The notes below the pieces were generated by a model that saw only the letters and a list, made by a program, of their open reading frames with translations, had not been told where the DNA came from and did no database searches. Of a stretch of 64,000 nucleotides of DNA, positions 41,093 to 49,671 are shown one piece after another. The number at the start of each line of letters is the position of its first letter. Position 1 is the stretch's first letter. The stretch is from a virus, in IMG/VR virus record IMGVR_UViG_3300008448_000009, positions 1-64,000 of that record. The stretch is one strand, 5' to 3'. A program made the position numbers and the translations under genes.

Positions 41093-41888
41093 ACTATACA
41101 TACATGATAGAATGTTTTCTCACGCAAAATCTAGTAGTGGGCACAATGAACCAGAGCTATTTGAATGGGTTAGAAAATATGATGAAGACCATTTAATTTT
41201 AACTGACTTTTCATTAACGGAAGTTGATAAGTTTATCAACCCTAAAAAATATGGTTGGCTATTAGAATCACCAGAAATAACACCTAATGCTTATCAATAC
41301 ATAGCTAAAAATTACGATAAATTTGATATGGTTTTTACGTTTAGTAAAGAGCTACTCAAAATATCTGATAAATTTGTTTTAATACCCTACGGTGGTTGTT
41401 GGATTGATGTGGAAGATAGAATGATTTATGAAAAATCAAAAAATGTTTCTATTATCCTATCAGCAAAACAAACAACAGTAGGTCATAGACTTAGACATAC
41501 AGTTTTAAAAACTTTTCCAGCGTTAGACAATTTCGGGTTTAACAATCCAATTGAAAAAAAGATTACAGCGTTAAAAGATTATCGTTTTTCAATTGTAATT
41601 GAAAACTGTCAAAAAGATTATTATTTTAGTGAAAAATTGATTGATTGTTTTATGACTGGTACAATACCAATTTATTGGGGCTGCCCATCTATTGGTGAAT
41701 TTTTCGACACCAATGGAATGTTGATAATAAATAACGTTGATGATTTAGAAGCAGCGATAAAATCTTTAAGTGAAAAACTCTACGCTTCGAAATTGGAATC
41801 AATCAAACATAATTTTGAAGTGGCTAAAAAATATTTGGTCGCTGATAACATCATATACAATAAATTAAAAGAATATGAAGGTAGTTAG
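41079..41888 (+). CDS. Fucosyltransferase-like glycosyltransferase (GT10 type)
   Basis: I chose ATG 41079 for this 269-aa protein, overlapping the upstream FkbM gene by 14 bases; an earlier in-frame ATG (41016) would lie inside that gene, and ATG 41112 is a shorter option. Residues about 166-205 (YRFSIVIENC, DYYFSEKLIDCFMTG, TIPIYWGCPSIGEFF) match the GT10 alpha-1,3-fucosyltransferase signature (YKFxxxxENSxxxxYVTEKxxxxxxxxxxPVYxG). GT10 enzymes use GDP-fucose, and the pathway for it lies a few genes downstream. Substrate identity is inferred. Confidence 0.75.
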   Translation: MLKDKLYIHDRMFSHAKSSSGHNEPELFEWVRKYDEDHLILTDFSLTEVDKFINPKKYGWLLESPEITPNAYQYIAKNYDKFDMVFTFSKELLKISDKFVLIPYGGCWIDVEDRMIYEKSKNVSIILSAKQTTVGHRLRHTVLKTFPALDNFGFNNPIEKKITALKDYRFSIVIENCQKDYYFSEKLIDCFMTGTIPIYWGCPSIGEFFDTNGMLIINNVDDLEAAIKSLSEKLYASKLESIKHNFEVAKKYLVADNIIYNKLKEYEGS

Positions 41889-42558
41889 TTTCTCACTATA
41901 CGGTGATAACGTGATTTACACTGTTGGTTGTATAAAAAACGCCATATTAATGGAGGATTACTTCAAAGATTGGGAAATGTGGGTTTACCATAATGATTCG
42001 GTACCTAGCTTTATTCTGGAAGAGCTTCAAACTCTAGGTGTGCATCTTATCAATACACATGAAAATAATGGGTTTTTGGGTTCCCTTTGGCGTTTCAGAC
42101 CAATCATGGACCAACAGGTTGAATACTTTATATCTAGGGATTGTGATTCAAGGATTAGTTTGCGTGATGAAACCGCTGTCAACGAATGGATTGAGTCTGG
42201 AAAAAGTTTCCACATTATAAGAGAACACCCTATTGGTCACGGTTGGGTTATCAACGCTGGAATGTGGGGTGCCAAGGGTGGTTCAATCCAAAACTTTTCA
42301 GAGTTAATGAGTGCTTACTTGCAAAAAAATAATAGGACTGGTGATAAGACCGTAGACCAATGTTTTTTGAGAGATATTATTCACCCGATTGTGGTTAATG
42401 ATTTGTTTCTACATGATGAGTTCTTCAACTACGAAGGTATTGGGACTCACATAAAAAGAGATAGAAACTTAGACAATTTTGCTTTTATTGGTGAGTCAGT
42501 AGATGAAAATAATTTTCCTAGGGGTGACCAAAGGACTAGTATAAGACAAAGATATTAA
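41875..42558 (+). CDS. Probable GT-A glycosyltransferase
   Basis: This 227-aa protein has an N-terminal strand VVSFSLYGDNVIYTVGCIKN, VEYFISRDCDSRIS with a DCD metal-binding triad (about 82-95), and HPIGHGWVINAGMWGAKGG resembling the donor-site loop of GT8/GT32-type enzymes. Catalytic specificity is unknown. It overlaps the GT10-like gene by 14 bases and is followed by another GT-A gene after one base. Confidence 0.68.
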   Translation: MKVVSFSLYGDNVIYTVGCIKNAILMEDYFKDWEMWVYHNDSVPSFILEELQTLGVHLINTHENNGFLGSLWRFRPIMDQQVEYFISRDCDSRISLRDETAVNEWIESGKSFHIIREHPIGHGWVINAGMWGAKGGSIQNFSELMSAYLQKNNRTGDKTVDQCFLRDIIHPIVVNDLFLHDEFFNYEGIGTHIKRDRNLDNFAFIGESVDENNFPRGDQRTSIRQRY

Positions 42559-42559
42559 A

Positions 42560-43288
42560 ATGAAAATAGATTACGCAATAATGGGGTCAAATATGAACCC
42601 AATGTATTTGGATTTCTGGCCAATTATTTCTAAGACTTGGAAAGAGGTTTTTAACATAACACCAGTATTAGGTTTGATATGTGATGAGGATTCCGATTTT
42701 ATTGAAGATGAATATGGATTGGTTAAAAAGTTTAAAGCAATCGAAGGTATCGACACAGGTCTTCAATCACAAATAATTAGATTGTATCTGGCTAAAGAAC
42801 TTAGTGGTAACATTGTGATTAGCGATATTGATATGGTGCCGCTATCAAAACAATACTTTATTGACCAAGTAGTTGGTTTTGATTCTTTAAAAATATATGT
42901 TATGAGTTCTGATAATGCGGAATGCAATAACAACAAGGAAATCCCGATGTGTTACAACATTTCAGATTCTCAGCTTTTCGCTAGAATGTTACAATTAGAC
43001 AACACTTGGGTAGATTTCGCCAATAGGTTAAACTCTATGGGTTTTGGTTGGACTACAGACCAAAACTATCTATGGCTTAAGATGCAACAATTCAAGGAGC
43101 AAAACCCAGATTCTGTTGTTTTATTGAGCCGAGGTTGGCCACGTGGGGCCGATAGACGAATAGACCGTTTATGGTGGTCATATGATGCTAATTTGGTTAA
43201 TTCTGGTTACTACATTGATTCACATTTATTAAGACCATATAAACAACATAAGTCACAAGTTGACACACTTATTAATTTGTTGTACTAA
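42560..43288 (+). CDS. Probable GT-A glycosyltransferase
   Basis: This 242-aa protein has a DID triad in NIVISDIDMVPLSKQYF (about 89-105), the expected place for a metal/nucleotide-sugar site, and a later FGWTTDQNYLWLKMQ (TDQ motif as in GT8/GT14-like enzymes). The start is an amphipathic YAIMGSNMNPMYLDFWP. No homolog is named with confidence. One-base overlap with the exostosin-like gene. Confidence 0.65.
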   Translation: MKIDYAIMGSNMNPMYLDFWPIISKTWKEVFNITPVLGLICDEDSDFIEDEYGLVKKFKAIEGIDTGLQSQIIRLYLAKELSGNIVISDIDMVPLSKQYFIDQVVGFDSLKIYVMSSDNAECNNNKEIPMCYNISDSQLFARMLQLDNTWVDFANRLNSMGFGWTTDQNYLWLKMQQFKEQNPDSVVLLSRGWPRGADRRIDRLWWSYDANLVNSGYYIDSHLLRPYKQHKSQVDTLINLLY

Positions 43289-44043
43289 TGGAATTTATCA
43301 CTGGTAACAAGTTTAAACGAGCTTGTCACTATTCTCTAGATGAGAAAGGATTTGTAAAACACTCAGAACCAATAAACGGTGAAACGTTAAGAATATTTGT
43401 TAAGATTGATTATGTGTATTCGTTTTTTACTATAAATATTGAAACACCATATATTTTATTTACACACAATGGGGATTTACCAGTAGATGATAATTACTTG
43501 CGTTACATGGATAACCCTAACCTGTTAAAATGGTGTGGTCAAAATATTATGACGCAACACCCTAAGCTTTCATCAATACCAATCGGTTTAGGTAATGAAA
43601 TTTGGTCTCACGGTGACGAAAAAGTTTTTAGTGAAGTCATAGACCAGAACCTACCAAAAGAACGTCTTATATATGTTAATTTTGATGTTAACACCAATAG
43701 ACGTGAACGCAATTATTGTTTAAACGAATTAAACCAAAAAGGGTTTCAAATGGGTGATAAACTTCCTTTTAAAGAATATTTACAAGAAGTGGCTAAAAGT
43801 TATTTTGTCGTATCACCCAACGGTAACGGTGTTGATTGTCATAAAACTTGGGAAGCATTGTATTTGGGTACAATACCAATCGTGACAAAATCAATCAATA
43901 TTGGGTTTTACAATGATTACCCTATGGTAGTTATAGATTCGTGGTCAGATTTTGACCCATCATCGTTTTCAATAGAGCTTTACCAAAAATTATGGTCAGA
44001 TTTTGACCAAACAAAAATTGATGTTAATTATTTTATCAAATGA
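43288..44043 (+). CDS. Exostosin-like glycosyltransferase
   Basis: In this 251-aa protein, about residues 160-205 (KSYFVVSPNGNGVDCHKTWEALYLGTIPIV, longer than quoted) match the C-terminal signature of exostosin/GT47-type and related transferases: FVxSPxGxGxDxHRxWExLxxGxIPIV. The N-terminal half has a HNGDLPVDDNYLRY and the SSIPIGLGNEIW strand that fits the same fold. It ends in an ATGA junction with the next gene. Substrate unknown. Confidence 0.72.
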   Translation: MEFITGNKFKRACHYSLDEKGFVKHSEPINGETLRIFVKIDYVYSFFTINIETPYILFTHNGDLPVDDNYLRYMDNPNLLKWCGQNIMTQHPKLSSIPIGLGNEIWSHGDEKVFSEVIDQNLPKERLIYVNFDVNTNRRERNYCLNELNQKGFQMGDKLPFKEYLQEVAKSYFVVSPNGNGVDCHKTWEALYLGTIPIVTKSINIGFYNDYPMVVIDSWSDFDPSSFSIELYQKLWSDFDQTKIDVNYFIK

Positions 44044-44828
44044 AAAAAGTATTAGTGATTATTTCGGATGGAAATTATTTAGAGCATGCAAAATCATTGT
44101 TTTCAAATGTTAAAAATGAAGGCAAATGGGATGGGGACTTATGTCTTATTGCCAATAACTTGGATGGTCATGATTTGTCTGATTTTGAGAAATTCGGGGT
44201 TAAAATCTTACACAGAAATTGCGACAATAAATTCAGAATAAACCTACATGTTTTTGACATATATTTTAAACAATGGGATTATGTTATTTACATGGATTGT
44301 GATTTTATGGTATTTAAAGATTTGAATAAATTCTTAGACAAATACGATACTAATTTTATCGGGTTACTGGCAGATATTGAACCATTTAAAATAAAAGACT
44401 ACCTATGTCAAGGTTGGGATTTGGGTAACAAAAATTCTTCACTATCAAAACTAGAGGGGAAATATGATTTAAACAAAAACGGTTTTAACGCTGGTTTCTT
44501 CTCATTCAACACAAAAGTAATCAATAAAGATACGTTAAATGAGTTGTTTGGTTTAGAAAATGAAATTAAAGACGTAAACAATCATATCATACCAACTGGT
44601 AGTGACCAACCAATCTTTAATTTGTACTTTATTGATAAAGTTGAGTATATACAAAATAACGACATTTGTTATTGTGGTTTGATAAGCGAAGAAACAACTG
44701 CTGCTCATTTTTGTGGTGGTGATAGACCTTGGACCCGTAACGAATTTTCAAATTCGTTTAATATGACATTTAAAGAAAAATATGACGAAAATTTAAACAG
44801 GTTTTATGAGTGTATCAATAAATTATAG
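44040..44828 (+). CDS. GT8-family glycosyltransferase
   Basis: This 262-aa protein shows the GT8 (glycogenin/LgtC-like) layout: start KKVLVIISDGNYLEHAKSL, metal site VIYMDCDFMVF (Asp-x-Asp, about 80-90), NGFNAGFFSFNTKV (the NAG loop, about 146-159), GSDQPIFNLYF (DQ motif, about 189-199) and AHFCGGDRPW (C-terminal HxxGxxKPW-like, about 225-234). GT8 enzymes are retaining transferases common in LPS core synthesis. Its 3' end overlaps the GT11-like gene by 23 bases. Confidence 0.88.
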   Translation: MKKVLVIISDGNYLEHAKSLFSNVKNEGKWDGDLCLIANNLDGHDLSDFEKFGVKILHRNCDNKFRINLHVFDIYFKQWDYVIYMDCDFMVFKDLNKFLDKYDTNFIGLLADIEPFKIKDYLCQGWDLGNKNSSLSKLEGKYDLNKNGFNAGFFSFNTKVINKDTLNELFGLENEIKDVNNHIIPTGSDQPIFNLYFIDKVEYIQNNDICYCGLISEETTAAHFCGGDRPWTRNEFSNSFNMTFKEKYDENLNRFYECINKL

Positions 44829-45567
44829 TGGTAGGTTAGGTAACAATTTGTTCCAATATGTCGCTGCGTATATCTTTGCTAAAAAATTTAATCTAAAAAT
44901 ATCGTCTGGTGTTGTGGAGAATAAATTTGATTTGCCTTTGTTGACTGGTGAAGAAACTGGTGGGCCAATCATCGATGTTGATGATTCTAATTTCATGAGG
45001 TTATTGGAATCGGAAAGTATCACACCAGCTCATTATCGTTTTGTTGGTTATTATCAAAATAGAGATTTTATCTTAAAAAATAGAGATGAAATAAAGTCGC
45101 TATTTAATTTAACCTTTACCGATACACCAAATGACCAAGTATTTGTCGCGTACAGAATTGGTGATATAAACGGTGAAAGACAAATGTTACCAATTGAATA
45201 CTACAGGGAAGCCTTACAAAACATTCGTTGTCACGATGGTTATATCACTTCAGACACACCAGACCACCCTAATGTTTTGCAATTAGCAAACGAATTTAAT
45301 TTAAAGATTTATAATGAATCACCTTTAGAAACTATTGATTTTGCCAAAAATTTTAATAACTTGGTGTTGAGTGAAGGAAGTTTTAGTTGGTGGATTGGTT
45401 TTCTTAGTAATGCTGAAAACATTTATTACAACGAAAGACCTAGATTCTGGCATGGAGATATATTTGTTCTACCAGAATGGAAGGGGTTAAAATATGACTG
45501 GTGTCCAACATGTGTCGGACATAATAATATGTTAAAATGTAACAAAATAATAAATAATAATATATGA
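44806..45567 (+). CDS. GT11-like alpha-1,2-fucosyltransferase
   Basis: In this 253-aa protein, GRLGNNLFQYVAAYIFAKKF (about 9-28) is the N-terminal signature of family 11; VFVAYRIGD (about 110-118, the HxRxxD-type motif region, here Y-R-x-G-D), LPIEYYREAL, TSDTPDHP (about 150-157) and LVLSEGSFSWWIGFLS (about 190-205, the SxSTFSWWxA-like block) follow. GT11 enzymes transfer fucose from GDP-fucose. The canonical His of the HxRRxD motif looks replaced by Tyr, so activity should not be taken for granted. It overlaps the GT8 gene upstream and overlaps the next FkbM gene by 4 bases. Confidence 0.78.
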   Translation: MSVSINYSGRLGNNLFQYVAAYIFAKKFNLKISSGVVENKFDLPLLTGEETGGPIIDVDDSNFMRLLESESITPAHYRFVGYYQNRDFILKNRDEIKSLFNLTFTDTPNDQVFVAYRIGDINGERQMLPIEYYREALQNIRCHDGYITSDTPDHPNVLQLANEFNLKIYNESPLETIDFAKNFNNLVLSEGSFSWWIGFLSNAENIYYNERPRFWHGDIFVLPEWKGLKYDWCPTCVGHNNMLKCNKIINNNI

Positions 45568-46193
45568 AAATAGCTTTTGATATTGGTGCAAATATAGGTC
45601 AAACTGTTGACGAACTATTACCTAATTATGATAAAATAATTTGTTTTGAACCAAACCCAAGTCTTGTAACCGTTATTAAAAATAAATTTTTTAATAATGA
45701 TAAAGTTACTATTGAAGAATTAGGATTATCGGATAAAACAGAAACTAAAAAATTTAATATTTCAAACTCACATGTTGTGTCAACATTTTCTGAGGATTGG
45801 ATAAATAACTCCAGATTCACCAATGTTTATAATTGGGATACATCAATAGATGTTAAAACAACAACATTAGATGAAGTTATCGATAAATACGGTATCCCAT
45901 ATTTTATAAAAATAGATGTTGAAGGTTATGAATATGAAGTATTAAAAGGGTTGACAAAACTATTAGACAACACTTATTTTGCTTTTGAATGGGCTGAAGA
46001 ACAATATGAAATAGTGAATAAAACTGTTAAATATTTAAAAGAGTTAGGTTACAACAATTTCTCATACACATATCAAGATAGTCTATTAAATTTAGAAAAT
46101 ATTAATTGGTGTAATTGGGAAGATTTAACCATACATAATGACATAAACAAAGACCGAAAAGAAAAGTGGGGTATGATTTACTTTAAAAAATAA
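45564..46193 (+). CDS. FkbM-family methyltransferase
   Basis: This 209-aa protein has MKIAFDIGANIGQTVDELL (SAM-binding loop at the very N-terminus), IICFEPNPSLV (acidic ribose contact), TTLDEVIDKYG, then FIKIDVEGYEYEVLKGL (about 114-130), all hallmarks of FkbM. It probably O-methylates a sugar hydroxyl of the glycan being built. Its ATG overlaps the preceding stop. Confidence 0.88.
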   Translation: MKIAFDIGANIGQTVDELLPNYDKIICFEPNPSLVTVIKNKFFNNDKVTIEELGLSDKTETKKFNISNSHVVSTFSEDWINNSRFTNVYNWDTSIDVKTTTLDEVIDKYGIPYFIKIDVEGYEYEVLKGLTKLLDNTYFAFEWAEEQYEIVNKTVKYLKELGYNNFSYTYQDSLLNLENINWCNWEDLTIHNDINKDRKEKWGMIYFKK

Positions 46194-46196
46194 AAT

Positions 46197-46832
46197 ATGT
46201 TTAATAATTTTAATATAGAAACAAATGGCGAAATATTTTTCGTAAACAAAATCAAAGATGAAATTGATATTATTTTTGATATAGGTAGTAGAGATGATAG
46301 TTTATTTTTAAGTTTTGAAAAGGAAGTTCATTATTTTGAACCAGTACCAAATTTTTTAGAAGAATTAAAACAAAAAAATAACAAAAATAAAAAATCTTTT
46401 TTTAATGCTTTTGGGTTATCTGACACCGATACGGTATTACCATATTACGTAAATTTTCAATCTTTCGTAGATAGGTCTAACTCACAAGGTAGTTCGTCAA
46501 AAATAGAATTAATAGTTAAAAAAGCTATAGATTATATAAACGATAACGGAATAAATAATATAGGTTTAATTAAAATAGACACTGAAGGTTTCGAATTAAA
46601 TGTTATGAAAGGGTTTGGTGAAAAGCTAAATATTGTTAAATACATTCAGTTTGAATACGGTGGAACATATTTAGACAAAGGGTTAAAATTAATAGACGTT
46701 GTTAACTATTTGAAAAATCATGGTTTTGATGATTTTTCATATTTAGGTGGTGAAGTTTTAACACCTATAACTGATTTTACCGACCATTACAATTACTCAA
46801 ACATAGTTTGTAAAAATAAAAAATATGAATAA
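46197..46832 (+). CDS. FkbM-family methyltransferase (divergent)
   Basis: This 211-aa protein follows the same layout as the two FkbM genes upstream: DIIFDIGSRDDSLFLSF (SAM loop with RDD replacing the usual GxxGxx), VHYFEPVPNFLEEL, then NIGLIKIDTEGFELNVMKGF (about 120-139). The SAM loop is divergent, so activity may be altered. The 3' end overlaps the Gmd gene by 8 bases. Confidence 0.78.
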   Translation: MFNNFNIETNGEIFFVNKIKDEIDIIFDIGSRDDSLFLSFEKEVHYFEPVPNFLEELKQKNNKNKKSFFNAFGLSDTDTVLPYYVNFQSFVDRSNSQGSSSKIELIVKKAIDYINDNGINNIGLIKIDTEGFELNVMKGFGEKLNIVKYIQFEYGGTYLDKGLKLIDVVNYLKNHGFDDFSYLGGEVLTPITDFTDHYNYSNIVCKNKKYE

Positions 46833-47802
46833 AACAGCTTTAATCATTGGCGCCAACGGTCAAGATGCGTCATACATGGCAGAATTCCTTATAGAAAAAG
46901 GATACGTTGTACATGGGACTATTAGAAGAAATTCTGTTCCAGAATCACAAACAACTAGAATCGAGCATTTACGTTCACAAGATTTAATAACACTTCATTA
47001 TATGGACCTTACAGACCCTATTAGTGTTGAGTCAATCATCAATGAATTGAAACCAGATGAGATTTATCATTTAGCAGCTCAATCACATGTTCAAATTAGT
47101 TTTGAATTACCTAAATATACTTTGGATGTTAACGCTGGTGGTACACTAGCTGTATTAGAAGCGGTTAGAAAATTCTCACCTAAATCAAAAATTTATCACG
47201 CAGCGACTTCAGAAATGTTTGGGAACCAATCTGACCAAGATTATTTTCAAAGAGAAACTACTAAAATGATTCCAGTATCACCATATGGTTGTAGCAAGTT
47301 GTATGCACATAGTCTTTGCCATAACTACAGAAATTCATATAATATGTTTATTAGTTCTGGTATATTATTCAACCACGAGAGCCCTAGAAGAGGGATAAAT
47401 TTTGTTACTAACAAAGTAGTGCTTGAAGCTGTAAAGATTAAACTAGGGCTCTCTAATGAGCTTGTATTGGGTAATCTAGACGCTATGAGAGATTGGGGTC
47501 ACGCAAAAGACTATGTTGAAGGTATGTGGTTGATGCTACAACAAGAAAAACCAAATGACTATGTGTTAGCCACTGGGATTTCAAATAAAGTTAGTGATTT
47601 GGTTGATTATGTTTTTGGTAAATTAGAGTTAGGCCAAGAAAAATATGTTAAATTAGATAAAAAATTTGAACGAGCAGAAGAATTACACTATCTAAGAGGT
47701 GACGCCACTAAAGCTAAAACAGAATTGGGTTGGCAACCTAAATATACTTTCGAAAGTATGTTAGACGAAATGATAGAATATTGGTTAAATAAATTAAGTT
47801 AA
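46825..47802 (+). CDS. gmd: GDP-mannose 4,6-dehydratase
   Basis: Converts GDP-D-mannose to GDP-4-keto-6-deoxymannose, the first committed step of GDP-L-fucose synthesis (NADP-dependent). This 325-aa short-chain dehydrogenase has a Rossmann start IIGANGQDAS (residues 7-16; the third glycine of GxxGxxG is Ala15), the catalytic Thr128-Ser-Glu in AATSEMFG (126-133), Tyr154-x3-Lys158 in SPYGCSKLYA and GILFNHESPRRG (179-190), a family signature. It is followed after 2 bases by the synthase that completes the pathway. GDP-mannose itself must come from the host or from genes outside the window. Confidence 0.92.
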   Translation: MNKTALIIGANGQDASYMAEFLIEKGYVVHGTIRRNSVPESQTTRIEHLRSQDLITLHYMDLTDPISVESIINELKPDEIYHLAAQSHVQISFELPKYTLDVNAGGTLAVLEAVRKFSPKSKIYHAATSEMFGNQSDQDYFQRETTKMIPVSPYGCSKLYAHSLCHNYRNSYNMFISSGILFNHESPRRGINFVTNKVVLEAVKIKLGLSNELVLGNLDAMRDWGHAKDYVEGMWLMLQQEKPNDYVLATGISNKVSDLVDYVFGKLELGQEKYVKLDKKFERAEELHYLRGDATKAKTELGWQPKYTFESMLDEMIEYWLNKLS

Positions 47803-47804
47803 TT

Positions 47805-48740
47805 ATGGGAAATTTATTAGTTACAGGTGCCAACGGTTTAGTTGGTTCACAATTTAAAGGTGATTTAATTCAAATCACTTCAAAACATGGTGATTTAAAA
47901 AACCCTAAGACTATTGATAGTCTTTTACATTTTTATGCTGATAAAGAACTTAGAAAAGAACACGCTGTGGATAGAATCATACACTGTGCTGCCAAAGTTG
48001 GTGGAGTTGGTGGAAACATGAAATATAAAGGTGAATTTTTTTACGATAACATTATGATTAACACCAACGTAATTGAATCAGCAAGACAACACGGTGTTAA
48101 AAAATTAGTAGCGTTCCTATCTACATGTGTTTTTCCAGACAACGTAGAATACCCTTTAACTGAATCTAAAATACACTTAGGGCCACCACATTTTTCAAAT
48201 GATGCATATGCCTACGCAAAACGTATGGCAGAAGTTCAAATAAGAGCTTATAGAGAACAATATGGGTTAAACTATACGTCAGTAATACCTACAAACATTT
48301 ATGGTCCTAACGACAACTTTAACATAGAAAACGGACATGTTATTCCATCATTAATACACAAATGTTATTTAGCAAGAGAAAACAACACAGATTTAACTAT
48401 TTGGGGTTCTGGAAAACCACTTAGAGAATTCATATACTCTAAAGATGTTGCCGAACTAGCGTTGTGGGTTTTAGAAAACTATGATGAACCAGAACCAATT
48501 ATTTTATCGACATCACAAGAGATATCAATTAAAGATGTTGTTGGTGTTATTGTTGATGCTATGAATTTTAAAGGTAATGTTATTTTTGATAAAACAAAAC
48601 CAGACGGACAATTTAGAAAACCTAGTGATAACTCAAAGTTAATGAGTTATTTACCAGATTTTAAGTTTACACCTTTTGATGTTGGTATAAAAGAAACGGT
48701 AGAATGGTTTGAGAAAAACTATCCTAACATAAAACAATAA
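47805..48740 (+). CDS. fcl: GDP-L-fucose synthase
   Basis: Epimerises and reduces GDP-4-keto-6-deoxymannose to GDP-L-fucose (NADPH). This 311-aa protein keeps the residues known from E. coli Fcl, offset by one: Ser106 and Cys108 in LSTCVFPD, Tyr135-x3-Lys139 in AYAYAKRMAE, and His178 in ENGHVIPSL. The N-terminal VTGANGLVGS is the NADP loop. Conservation of the active site argues for a working enzyme. With gmd directly upstream it gives the phage its own route from GDP-mannose to GDP-fucose, used by the GT10- and GT11-like enzymes upstream. Confidence 0.92.
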   Translation: MGNLLVTGANGLVGSQFKGDLIQITSKHGDLKNPKTIDSLLHFYADKELRKEHAVDRIIHCAAKVGGVGGNMKYKGEFFYDNIMINTNVIESARQHGVKKLVAFLSTCVFPDNVEYPLTESKIHLGPPHFSNDAYAYAKRMAEVQIRAYREQYGLNYTSVIPTNIYGPNDNFNIENGHVIPSLIHKCYLARENNTDLTIWGSGKPLREFIYSKDVAELALWVLENYDEPEPIILSTSQEISIKDVVGVIVDAMNFKGNVIFDKTKPDGQFRKPSDNSKLMSYLPDFKFTPFDVGIKETVEWFEKNYPNIKQ

Positions 48741-48758
48741 TATATTTATTAATAAAAA
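48741..48758 (+). promoter_or_regulatory. Phage late-type promoter motif (variant)
   Basis: TATATTTATTAATAAAAA lies directly after the fcl stop and 3 bases before the phoH start. It probably starts a new late transcript; it has one base more than the core motif. Confidence 0.5.
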
Positions 48759-48761
48759 TTT

Positions 48762-49622
48762 ATGACTAGAAAAGTTACACCAGCTCCAAAAAGTGGTACC
48801 ACAAAAACTACTAGAGCTAAAAAAGCTGTTTTACCAAAAGAATCAACGATTAACCTTAAACAAGATTTATTGTCTCAAATTAAAATAGATTTGAAACATA
48901 AAAACGAAACTCAAAAAAAGCTAACTAATTCTATTAAAAATGGCGACGTAACCGTATGTATCGGCCCAGCTGGTACTGGTAAAACTCTTCTTAGTGTCGC
49001 TGAAGCTTTATTGTTGTTAAAAACACATCCAGACAAATATCATGACATAAAATTGGTTAAGTCTATAGTCCAACTTAAAGATGAAGACCTAGGTACTTTG
49101 CCAGGTGACGAAAAAGATAAACTTAAATTCATCATGATGTCTTTCCTTGACGCTTTCTACCAATTAATCGGTGAAGAACTTACTGATAAACTTATAGAGG
49201 TTGGGTATATCAAAATGGAAGTTTTTGGTTCTGTTAGAGGTAGGTCAATCCCAAATTGTATCCTATTGTTTGATGAATTTCAAAATGTTAACGATGGAAA
49301 CGCAAAAACACTTCTTACAAGGTTTTCTGAAAACACAAAAGTTGTAATATTAGGTGACACAAACCAAGTAGACCTTAAAAAGAAAGAAGACAGCTCCTTG
49401 GGTGAATTGGTAAGAATGGTTAAATTGTTGCCAGAAGAACAAGGTGTTTCTGTGATTGAATTTAGTGAAGAAGAAATTGTTAGACATAGACTTACAAAAT
49501 TCTTTGTTAAACTTTTTGAACACCCAGAGTATAAAAAACAAAACAAACCAACTAGGGTAAATATTCCAGTTGTTTTAAAAAAGAAAACTTTTTTAGAAAA
49601 ATTTTTAGATTTATTTAGATAA
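48762..49622 (+). CDS. phoH: PhoH-like ATPase
   Basis: This 286-aa P-loop protein has Walker A GPAGTGKT (68-75), Walker B LLFDEFQNV (about 168-176), and sensor region VVILGDTNQVDLKKKEDSSL (about 193-212), the NQxD-type block of PhoH. The N-terminal 30 residues are basic and disordered-looking. PhoH is common in marine and Bacteroidota phages; proposed roles involve RNA metabolism but are not settled. It starts a new transcription unit right after the fucose genes. Confidence 0.88.
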   Translation: MTRKVTPAPKSGTTKTTRAKKAVLPKESTINLKQDLLSQIKIDLKHKNETQKKLTNSIKNGDVTVCIGPAGTGKTLLSVAEALLLLKTHPDKYHDIKLVKSIVQLKDEDLGTLPGDEKDKLKFIMMSFLDAFYQLIGEELTDKLIEVGYIKMEVFGSVRGRSIPNCILLFDEFQNVNDGNAKTLLTRFSENTKVVILGDTNQVDLKKKEDSSLGELVRMVKLLPEEQGVSVIEFSEEEIVRHRLTKFFVKLFEHPEYKKQNKPTRVNIPVVLKKKTFLEKFLDLFR

Positions 49623-49671
49623 ATTATATTTTTTGCTTTACTTATCGATTTTTAATCAGTAAATTGGTTAT

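Noticed and set aside
49640-49671. Promoter-like TTTTG ... TAAATTGG before the HAD-like gene
   Set aside because: Spacing is 24 bases and the -7 box has a mismatch, so it is too weak to call.
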